Below, one piece after another: positions 33,201-45,200 of a DNA stretch of 64,000 bases. Numbering within the stretch: the first letter of the stretch is position 1; each line of letters starts with the position of its first letter. The position numbers and the translations under genes are program-made. The notes beneath the pieces are model-generated. The model saw only the letters and a list, made by a program, of their open reading frames with translations. It ran no database searches and was not told the origin of the DNA. This stretch comes from Harmothoe impar. Its lineage: Eukaryota > Annelida > Polychaeta > Phyllodocida > Polynoidae. The DNA lies in NCBI GenBank assembly GCA_947462335.1, contig OX381717.1, positions 16,111,166-16,175,165 of the forward strand, given 5' to 3'.

Positions 33201-36200
33201 GAGTCGCCGGAGTCGCAGGAGCGGGAGCCTTGGCCACGTGGACACAGCACTCAGAACCTTGATCAGGGGCCCCACAACACGTGTAGGGGCTACACAACAT
33301 GCCTAGGGGCTCCACAACATGAGTAGGGGCTCCACAACACGTGTAGGAGCTCCATACCACGCCTAGGGGCTCCACAACACGTGTAGGGGCTCTACAACAC
33401 ATGTAGGGGCTCCATACCACGCCTAGGGGCTCCACACCATGACTAGGGGCTCCATACCACGCCTAGGGGCTCCACAACATGACTAGGGGCTCTACAACAC
33501 GTGTAGGGGCTCTACAACACATGTAGGGGCTCCATACCACACCTAGGGGCTCCACAACATGACTAGGGGCTCCACAACATGTGTAGGAGCTCCACAACAC
33601 GTCTACCATGCTTAGGGACTCATACTAGCCCTTTAAATATGGACTTCATGAGAGGGAATTTCAGATACAAGTCAGGCATGAAACCCATCTGGAAACTGTT
33701 CCCCATATCTAGGAAACTCATCAACATGTTTAGGAACTCTTCAACATGTGTATCTAAACTCATCAATGGGTCTAGAAACTCTATATCTAGGAATTCGACT
33801 ACACATTTAGAAAGTCTAGGAACTCTTCAATATATCAATCTTCATCCAAGTCAATTCATTGCTGCCCTTTTAATTATTAATAAAATCAGTTTCCATTATA
33901 ACAGAAGGAATTCCTTTGTTGTCATTTATAACCTCTATGTCATCAAGTAAACAAATTTCCTTACTAACTTTGAAATAAATCCCAAACACACCTCCAAATG
34001 CCTAATGCGTTTCCGAACCCAACCCTGCATAAATATTAAATCCAGTATCTTCTCAAACAAGTGAGGGCTAGCAAACAGATGGAATCTGTTTGCGCCCTCA
34101 CTTGTACATCCTATATTCTTTTATGCTTACAAATCAATTTCAATGAGTAACTTTGCCCAAAACTCATTTGAATTTTTGATAATTTTTAGCATAAGAAAAA
34201 CAGAGCTGACCAATACCAAGAGAAGTAAGAATACCATATTTAACACTTTCATTTATAATATATTCCAGCCACAACTCAGTACCAGATCCTGGTGGGAGAC
34301 ACGTTTGATGCTGCTACATTTGACCCTTTGACGTCAGGTTATGAGCCATGCATCTCTCGTCCTGTCAGTATGGTGCGGTTTGAGGTTATGTATTTGCAGT
34401 GTGAGAGGACCCTCTTGGGACGTTATGTTCTTATCTTCAGACAGCAAGTCTCTAACCTCCGTATCTGTGAAGTTGAAGTTTATGCAATGCAAGGTAACTT
34501 TATTAATTGGCCATTTCACCCTTCATATATTGTATATTACAAATAGGATTTAAATAATTGATTTAAGGCGCACATTCTATCTGCTTTTGTGTGTGTATAA
34601 TAAATAATTCCTTTGGTCCTTAGGGGGGATAAGTATGATTATAATCAACCTTAAGACTGAAGAAATGTGTTTTGCTAGGCAGATAAACAATTAGAATAGT
34701 TGTTGCTACCCAACCAACTGCATAAGCGACAAAGGAATAGAACCACTGAATTCCTTTGGTCAATGTTAGGGGGGTAGGTATGACTATCCTCAGGACCTTG
34801 GAAAGGTTAACTAATATTATTGCCATCACATAGCATAAATATATGTTGTGACTTCTTAAGGTGGGTCGCTACCTCTTGAATATGGACACACTGCGCAGGT
34901 ATCTGCGCATATAGCTTAAATGTATCAGAATTAGCTAATATTACAGTATCTGATACATATTTATCCTATAAAGCTGACCTAACTGAAACGATGATGATAA
35001 AAAGCAACAATAGATAATTGATTGACCAATTTGGGTAGATTTAACCACCCCTTATTTATAAACGTAAAAAAAAAGAAAAAATACACAGGTGTGGATCCCT
35101 GTTAGATGGTCATGGTCCAGTGAAGAAGGACGACCTTGACCCAGACGTGGGGCATACAGAGCTAGCAGGCCAGGTAGGCTTAGTATAAACCTAAGTAAAC
35201 ATATATAACCAACTGTGACCAATCATACCGGTAGCATTATACTTATATAATTATGGGGTAATTATATACACAATAAAGCTGACCTAACTGAAACGATGAT
35301 GATAAACAACAACAATAGATAATTGATTGACCAATTTGGGTAGATTTAACCAACCAACACCCAAACATAAATAGGTTAAGGAATTATCTAGTAACTGCTA
35401 GAAAGTAGACAACAGTTTTATCTTTAGAGACCTTCCTCTCCAGAGTGTCTGTCAGATACAATAACACAGCGAGGGACCTCCAGTCTCCCCTGGACTTGAT
35501 CTCCACCAGAGTAAAACCGATAGAGAATAGGAAGGAGGGAGTACGGGGGATCAATTTGGGCTACACCTGGGTAGGACAACCTCGAAATGAAGTCGGCCAC
35601 CACATTCTCCTTGGAGCGAAGGTAGCAACAAACAATTCTAATATTAAACACAAAACACATCCAGAACAGTTCACGCAGCAGAGACATTGCAATGACATTC
35701 TTGCTCCTGCCCGTTGCTAGCATACGGCAAACTTGAGTGTTGTCAAACCAGATCAAGATGGTATTGTTATTGAGCGCGCGACCCCACCTAGCCAAGGCCA
35801 TCACCACTGGCCACACCTCCTGGACATTGATGTTCTCCAAAAGATTGTCAAATGTAGGTGGGGGGAAGTAGTGGTCCGGGAAGAAGGGGAGATCCTTAGC
35901 AAACTTGTCTAGCCAGACCCCATACAACCGGTCCGAACCGAGACTAGAGCCAAAGCCCCGTGACGATGAGTCGCAGAATATCTCAGCCACTGGATTAGAG
36001 GGCTGGAGTATCCGGGCCTTGCCATTAAACACACTAGCGAATGACCTCCACCACTCCAGATCTGCCTTGAACGTGGGCGACAGTCTTGCTCGGTCGGTGG
36101 ATTCTGAGAGGGAATTGGTCAGATTAATCACTCTCCGTGGATTCTGAGAGGGAATTGGTCAGATTAATCACTCTCCTGGAGAAGGTCCTGCCCCCGTGCA

Positions 36201-39200
36201 CCACTGTGGCGCAATGTGCCAAGATGCCAGATAGCTGTTGGAGTTCCAACTTCGAAGCACTGGTCTTTGTCAGAAAGTCACTTATCGTTGAATACAAGTT
36301 GTCTAGCTTTTCCGCTGGGAGGCTCAACTCCATGTCTACACTGTTCACCTCTATTCCCAGACAAGTCAGGATCTGGGAAGGGCCTAGTACCTTCTCCCAC
36401 TTGATGTCAAACCCGAGGCACCTAAGCACCAGAATGAGCATGTTCATGTTGACTTCACAGTCTTGCTGGGACGAACCCAATACCGTAAAGTCATCAATGT
36501 AATTGGATATTCTGTCTACACCACGGCGGTTGAGACACCGCAACACAAAGTCACCTAGCTGAGTGAAGAGCCAAGGGGCTGAGGCTAAGCCAAATGACAG
36601 GCACCTGTCCACTAAGACTTCCGAGCCCTCGCCGAAGTCCCAGCGCAGGCCTTGATATGTCACATGGTCAGGCAATATATTCACCGATCGGTACGCCTTG
36701 GCTCAATCCACGACTGCTAAATAGTCACTGGGCTGTAGCATGTCTATGATATAGTCCAACCCTTTGTAAGAGAACTTTTGACGAGTGGTGGACATGAAGT
36801 TGTTGATGCTAGCGTGAAGTGGGCCCTTGCAGTCTGTAATAGGCCTAACGCCTCCATCTTTATTCTTGATGGCTCCCATGCTGTGGATGCACTGAGGTGC
36901 ACCAACGGCCTTAGTTATCTTGCCTGCCTTCACCTCAGAAACCAGAAGTTCACTCATCATGACATTGAACTCACAACTGACAGTACTTCTATAATTGGAT
37001 CGATCATAACCCGGGATATAGACATCATCCACAATATGGAAACCAGTATTTATACCCCTCAGTACAAAATCTTCCTCAGAGCACATGGCATTGGGAAACA
37101 AGACATACTCAGCTGCTACTCTACAAGGCTTGAGTTGGGAAACTACAGGGCCTATCATGTGAACACAACTGCAGGTGCCCAATACACAATCACTGAATAC
37201 TTCCACTACACAGTCTTCAATACACACACATGCTACCAGAGTTCTCACCCCTAAGGGCAATGTATCATTTGGATTGACATTTATCAGTAACAGCCCTAGA
37301 GCTGTTTTGAACCTGCCCTAGGGCATCACAACCAGTCCTCCCAGTAGGGGTAACAAAGTCTGGACCTAATCCTGTTCATCAACACTGTCATCAAAGTCTA
37401 GGCCTAGGCCATTAGCACATACATCATGATCACTAGATGACACTAAGTCACATGAAGGGTTTGACTTGCTTAACAATGTTCTGTCCCTAGGGACCTCACT
37501 GAGTGCACACTTAGCTTGTGAACTGGCAACACATTCATGCTCGCCGGGCGAACACTTATGTTCGTACGGGGAACTTACAGTACTGTAACCGACCACAGCG
37601 CCCTGTCGTCGGCCAAGACCGACCACAGGCTCAATATAATCGAAATGAGATGTCTCTGGGACGACATTTTCAGCATTTGTCGTCCCACCAAAGGCCGGGA
37701 CGACAATATTAGCAGCCCGAGAAGAGGTTTTGCCATCGTCCATGCTGTTTACAGCCGAGACCGAAGAAAACAAAGTACAATTGAGGGGATTGCCGGACAA
37801 TGCGGCCACTGAGCTGTCCGCCACCTTGACCGCTGACATAACAGGACCAGGGGAAGCCATTTTGACAGAATGACTGGAAATATCCTTGAGGCCAACATGA
37901 CTGCTGAGACTTTTCAGTCGTGCGGAAAAGACACCGTAGGTCTGCGGTGTGCGACTATTGCCGGTCCCTTACTGGAACAAATAGTCAGACGAATGAAGAC
38001 GAAGACTTACTATGAGATGCATCACGTAGGTAGCTACACAAAATATCGAGTCTTGGGCATAGCTGAAGGGGATTTCCGATGATCTCTCCCCATACTGTAT
38101 AGTCTTGGTTCTGCTCAACCTCAGCAGGATGCCCCAGGGTTTGAAGGTGACGTCAGACACCCGGATGGCCTGGTCACTCACCGTCACATGGGCCTTCCTC
38201 AACAGTCCTCTGAAGGCCATTATGGCCGCAGTCCACCAGCACAGATCGCGAGACAAAGACATGTCTAGCAACTTATACATCCTAGACAAATCCCTCGGAG
38301 ACAAAGGCACAGCTTGTTTGACTGTATCACCCAGCGATCTCCGCGCACCCGCCATGGTGCGAGACACGGAAAAGTCCTTGGTCGATACTGGGGCAAGGCC
38401 ATGCAGCTTCTGCAGATATACTACCGCACTGATATACTGCGTGATAGAAGAATATTTGAACTTCCGGCACATATGCGTGATATAGAGGCACAAAGTTTTT
38501 GAGTCACAGTATAGGTGACAGGTTGTAGCGAGCGCAGAACTCATAGAAGTGTTTCCACTGTGACTTCCTGGTGAGTTTCGTGGCGGATGCCAGTGCCATG
38601 TCCTGGAGGCGCACCAGCTCTACTTCTAGCCGGTGTCGGTCTGTAACAACAGAGGGAGTACGGGGGATCAATTTGGGCTACACCTGGGTAGGACAACCTC
38701 GAAATGAAGTCGGCCACCACATTCTCCTTGGAGCGAAGGTAGCAACAAACAATTCTAATATTAAACACAAAACACATCCAGAACAGTTCACGCAGCAGAG
38801 ACATTGCAATGACATTCTTGCTCCTGCCCGTTGCTAGCATACGGCAAACTTGAGTGTTGTCAAACCAGATCAAGATGGTATTGTTATTGAGCGCGCGACC
38901 CCACCTAGCCAAGGCCATCACCACTGGCCACACCTCCTGGACATTGATGTTCTCCAAAAGATTGTCAAATGTAGGTGGGGGGAAGTAGTGGTCCGGGAAG
39001 AAGGGGAGATCCTTAGCCAACTTGTCTAGCCAGACCCCATACAACCGGTCCGAACCGAGACTAGAGCCAAAGCCCCGTGACGATGAGTCGCAGAATATCT
39101 CAGCCACTGGATTAGAGGGCTGGAGTATCCGGGCCTTGCCATTAAACACACTAGCGAATGACCTCCACCACTCCAGATCTGCCTTGAACGTGGGCGACAG

Positions 39201-42200
39201 TCTTGCTCGGTCGGTGGATTCTGAGAGGGAATTGGTCAGATGCCAGATAGCTGTTGGAGTTCCAACTTCGAAGCACTGGTCTTTGTCAGAAAGTCACTTA
39301 TCGTTGAATACAAGTTGTCTAGCTTTTCCGCTGGGAGGCTCAACTCCATGTCTACACTGTTCACCTCTATTCCCAGACAAGTCAGGATCTGGGAAGGGCC
39401 TAGTACCTTCTCCCACTTGATGTCAAACCCGAGGCACCTAAGCACCAGAATGAGCATGTTCATGTTGACTTCACAGTCTTGCTGGGACGAACCCAATACC
39501 ATAAAGTCATCAATGTAATTGGATATTCTGTCTACACCACGGCGGTTGAGACACCGCAACACAAAGTCACCTAGCTGAGTGAAGAGCCAAGGGGCTGAGG
39601 CTAAGCCAAATGACAGGCACCTGTCCACTAAGACTTCCGAGCCCTCGCCGAAGTCCCAACGCAGGCCCTGATATGTCACATGGTCAGGCAATATATTCAC
39701 CGATCGGTACGCCTTGGCTCAATCCACGACTGCTAAATAGTCACTGGGCTGTAGCATGTCTATGATATAGTCCAACCCTTTGTAAGAGAACTTTTGACGA
39801 GTGGTGGACATGAAGTTGTTGATGCTAGCGTGAAGTGGGCCCTTGCAGTCTGTAATAGGCCTAACGCCTCCATCTTTATTCTTGATGGCTCCCATGCTGT
39901 GGATGCACTGAGGTGCACCAACGGCCTTAGTTATCTTGCCTGCCTTCACCTCAGAAACCAGAAGTTCACTCATCATGACATTGAACTCACAACTGACAGT
40001 ACTTCTATAATTGGATCGATCATAACCCGGGATATAGACATCATCCACAATATGGAAACCAGTATTTATACCCCTCAGTACAAAATCTTCCTCAGAGCAC
40101 ATGGCATTGGGAAACAAGACATACTCAGCTGCTACTCTACAAGGCTTGAGTTGGGAAACTACAGGGCCTATCATGTGAACACAACTGCAGGTGCCCAATA
40201 CACAATCACTGAATACTTCCACTACACAGTCTTCAATACACACACATGCTACCAGAGTTCTCACCCCTAAGGGCAATGTATCATTTGGATTGACATTTAT
40301 CAGTAACAGCCCTAGAGCTGTTTTGAACCTGCCCTAGGGCATCACAACCAGTCCTCCCAGTAGGGGTAACAAAGTCTGGACCTAATCCTGTTCATCAACA
40401 CTGTCATCAAAGTCTAGGCCTAGGCCATAAGCACATACATCATGATCACTAGATGACACTAAGTCACATGAAGGGTTTGACTTGCTTAACAATGTTCTGT
40501 CCCTAGGGACCTCACTGAGTGCACACTTAGCTTGTGAACTGGCAACACATTCATGCTCGCCGGGCGAACACTTATGTTCGTACGGGGAACTTACAGTACT
40601 GTAACCGACCACAGCGCCCTGTCGTCGGCCAAGACCGACCACAGGCTCAATATAATCGAAATGAGATGTCTCTGGGACGACATTTTCAGCATTTGTCGTC
40701 CCACCAAAGGCCGGGACGACAATATTAGCAGCCCGAGAAGAGGTTTTGCCATCGTCCATGCTGTTTACAGCCGAGACCGAAGAAAACAAAGTACAATTGA
40801 GGGGATTGCCGGACAATGCGGCCACTGAGCTGTCCGCCACCTTGACCGCTGACATAACAGGACCAGGGGAAGCCATTTTGACAGAATGACTGGAAATATC
40901 CTTGAGGCCAACATGACTGCTGAGACTTTTCAGTCGTGCGGAAAAGACACCGTAGGTCTGCGGTGTGCGACTATTGCCGGTCCCTTACTGGAACAAATAG
41001 TCAGACGAATGAAGACGAAGACTTACTATGAGATGCATCACGTAGGTAGCTACACAAAATATCGAGTCTTGGGCATAGCTGAAGGGGATTTCCGATGATC
41101 TCTCCCCATACTGTATAGTCTTGGTTCTGCTCAACCTCAGCAGGATGCCCCAGGGTTTGAAGGTGACGTCAGACACCCGGATGGCCTGGTCACTCACCGT
41201 CACATGGGCCTTCCTCAACAGTCCTCTGAAGGCCATTATGGCCGCAGTCCACCAGCACAGATCGCGAGACAAAGACATGTCTAGCAACTTATACATCCTA
41301 GACAAATCCCTCGGAGACAAAGGCACAGCTTGTTTGACTGTATCACCCAGCGATCTCCGCGCACCCGCCATGGTGCGAGACACGGAAAAGTCCTTGGTCG
41401 ATACTGGGGCAAGGCCATGCAGCTTCTGCAGATATACTACCGCACTGATATACTGCGTGATGGAAGAATATTTGAACTTCCGGCACATATGCGTGATATA
41501 GAGGCACAAAGTTTTTGAGTCACAGTATAGGTGACAGGTTGTAGCGAGCGCAGAACTCATAGAAGTGTTTCCACTGTGACTTCCTGGTGAGTTTCGTGGC
41601 GGATGCCAGTGCCATGTCCTGGAGGCGCACCAGCTCTACTTCTAGCCGGTGTCGGTCTGTAACAACAGAGGGAGTACGGGGGATCAATTTGGGCTACACC
41701 TGGGTAGGACAACCTCGAAATGAAGTCGGCCACCACATTCTCCTTGGAGCGAAGGTAGCAACAAACAATTCTAATATTAAACACAAAACACATCCAGAAC
41801 AGTTCACGCAGCAGAGACATTGCAATGACATTCTTGCTCCTGCCCGTTGCTAGCATACGGCAAACTTGAGTGTTGTCAAACCAGATCAAGATGGTATTGT
41901 TATTGAGCGCGCGACCCCACCTAGCCAAGGCCATCACCACTGGCCACACCTCCTGGACATTGATGTTCTCCAAAAGATTGTCAAATGTAGGTGGGGGGAA
42001 GTAGTGGTCCGGGAAGAAGGGGAGATCCTTAGCCAACTTGTCTAGCCAGACCCCATACAACCGGTCCGAACCGAGACTAGAGCCAAAGCCCCGTGACGAT
42101 GAGTCGCAGAATATCTCAGCCACTGGATTAGAGGGCTGGAGTATCCGGGCCTTGCCATTAAACACACTAGCGAATGACCTCCACCACTCCAGATCTGCCT

Positions 42201-45200
42201 TGAACGTGGGCGACAGTCTTGCTCGGTCGGTGGATTCTGAGAGGGAATTGGTCAGATTAATCACTCTCCGTGGATTCTGAGAGGGAATTGGTCAGATTAA
42301 TCACTCTCCTGGAGAAGGTCCTGCCCCCGTGCACCACTGTGGCGCAATGTGCCAAGATGCCAGATAGCTGTTGGAGTTCCAACTTCGAAGCACTGGTCTT
42401 TGTCAGAAAGTCACTTATCGTTGAATACAAGTTGTCTAGCTTTTCCGCTGGGAGGCTCAACTCCATGTCTACACTGTTCACCTCTATTCCCAGACAAGTC
42501 AGGATCTGGGAAGGGCCTAGTACCTTCTCCCACTTGATGTCAAACCCGAGGCACCTAAGCACCAGAATGAGCATGTTCATGTTGACTTCACAGTCTTGCT
42601 GGGACGAACCCAATACCGTAAAGTCATCAATGTAATTGGATATTCTGTCTACACCACGGCGGTTGAGACACCGCAACACAAAGTCACCTAGCTGAGTGAA
42701 GAGCCAAGGGGCTGAGGCTAAGCCAAATGACAGGCACCTGTCCACTAAGACTTCCGAGCCCTCGCCGAAGTCCCAACGCAGGCCCTGATATGTCACATGG
42801 TCAGGCAATATATTCACCGATCGGTACGCCTTGGCTCAGTCCACGACTGCTAAATAGTCACTGGGCTGTAGCATGTCTATGATATAGTCCAACCCTTTGT
42901 AAGAGAACTTTTGACGAGTGGTGGACATGAAGTTGTTGATGCTAGCGTGAAGTGGGCCCTTGCAGTCTGTAATAGGCCTAACGCCTCCATCTTTATTCTT
43001 GATGGCTCCCATGCTGTGGATGCACTGAGGTGCACCAACGGCCTTAGTTATCTTGCCTGCCTTCACCTCAGAAACCAGAAGTTCACTCATCATGACATTG
43101 AACTCACAACTGACAGTACTTCTATAATTGGATCGATCATAACCCGGGATATAGACATCATCCACAATATGGAAACCAGTATTTATACCCCTCAGTACAA
43201 AATCTTCCTCAGAGCACATGGCATTGGGAAACAAGACATACTCAGCTGCTACTCTACAAGGCTTGAGTTGGGAAACTACAGGGCCTATCATGTGAACACA
43301 ACTGCAGGTGCCCAATACACAATCACTGAATACTTCCACTACACAGTCTTCAATACACACACATGCTACCAGAGTTCTCACCCCTAAGGGCAATGTATCA
43401 TTTGGATTGACATTTATCTGTAACAGCCCTAGAGCTGTTTTGAACCTGCCCTAGGGCATCACAACCAGTCCTCCCAGTAGGGGTAACAAAGTCTGGACAT
43501 AATCCTGTTCATCAACACTGTCATCAAAGTCTAGGCCTAGGCCATTAGCACATACATCATGATCACTAGATGACACTAAGTCACATGAAGGGTTTGACTT
43601 GCTTAACAATGTTCTGTCCCTAGGGACCTCACTGAGTGCACACTTAGCTTGTGAACTGGCAACACATTCATGCTCGCCGGGCGAACACTTATGTTCGTAC
43701 GGGGAACTTACAGTACTGTAACCGACCACAGCGCCCTGTCGTCGGCCAAGACCGACCACAGGCTCAATATAATCGAAATGAGATGTCTCTGGGACGACAT
43801 TTTCAGCATTTGTCGTCCCACCAAAGGCCGGGACGACAATATTAGCAGCCCGAGAAGAGGTTTTGCCATCGTCCATGCTGTTTACAGCCGAGACCGAAGA
43901 AAACAAAGTACAATTGAGGGGATTGCCGGACAATGCGGCCACTGAGCTGTCCGCCACCTTGACCGCTGACATAACAGGACCAGGGGAAGCCATTTTGACA
44001 GTTCTTGCGGACTTACCGGGTACATTTTCGTCAGAATCGATGAATTTACACTCCAGCGAAGCGCTTTGTTGATCCTCACCGTCCCCCTGCCGCCATTTTG
44101 AATAAGGCATGCTGGGAGCCAGCGAGGAATGAAGCGCTACATTTTCGCAATCTTTTTCGCTATAAGGCGCTAAACACACAGAATTGGTTTGCGAACGACT
44201 CTATTATACCTCTAGAAGTATTAATTGCGGACATATTGTCCGGTTTTTGATCGTTTTTGGAACAAAACTGAATCGAATCGAGCGGACATAGAACCAGTGG
44301 CGCCCCCGTCTCTCCAACGGGCAACGTAGGAAGCTTTTGCTCCCGCGGCCGCCCAAGTCTTCGTGACAAAGAATGTGTGGAATGCGAACGACTACACTGG
44401 GGCTCTAGGCCCTGCTGGTCCTCTGTGTTTCTCTGCTCCCTGCTTTGTAGAGTGTAGCAAGACTCACCAGCTGATCCTCCCTGGGCTGCTACTGGAGGTG
44501 CTGGGGCTGACTCTGGGAGTCAGGCTGCAAGCTTCTGAGCCTGCTTCTTGATGTTGGGACAGTTGGGGGCTTTGTGGTCACCATATTTGCAGGAGTAGCA
44601 GACATGGGGCTTATTGCAGCTGGCCTCATCACAGGACTTGAAGTTGTAGTACCAGCATGGAAAACCATCACCTCCTCCATCCCCTCCTCCTGACCTGGCA
44701 GCCTTCTCCTTGGCCCACTTGGACTTCCCTGAGGTAGGCGGGGCCGTACCGCCCCCACCCCCGGTCTTGAGGGAACGCAGCCCGAGGAATTGGTTTATCA
44801 GGGGTTGGATGCCATAAGCAAGCACTTGCATCCCATCACTGGATGCCAGACTCCGGACCGCCGCATCACATTCTAGGAGATAACTGAGGTCGTAGATGAC
44901 TTCCGCCGACCTGTCCGACAAGTACCGCATGTGGGACAGCAGCTTAAGGGCATCCTCGGTGCCCTTCTCCACATGCCGCTCCAGGAGACTGCACAGGCAG
45001 GAGTTGAGCTGTGCGAAGCTCCTGGGCTTATCCTGGCCATCTGGGAGATATCTGGTGATATCCACGTTGACCACGCGTTTGGCCCTCCTCCGTCGTCTGC
45101 GGTGACGCCTGGTACCGCTCGACTCAGATGACAGGGAGCTGTCCGACATATGGCGGCCAGGCACCGGGAGGCTAGGCACCGGGTGGCCAGGCACAGGACC

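Noticed and set aside
36778..37254. 158-codon + strand ORF, repeated at 39794 and 42911
   Set aside because: It lies exactly antisense to the RT N-terminal frame and repeats only because pol is triplicated. No motifs of its own.
41560..44024. A spliced intron in the retroelement (donor-like CCCGGTAAGT near 44016, acceptor-like TTGTTACAG near 41668)
   Set aside because: The two signals can be paired only across pol itself, which would remove RT and RNase H; more likely coincidence at rearrangement edges.
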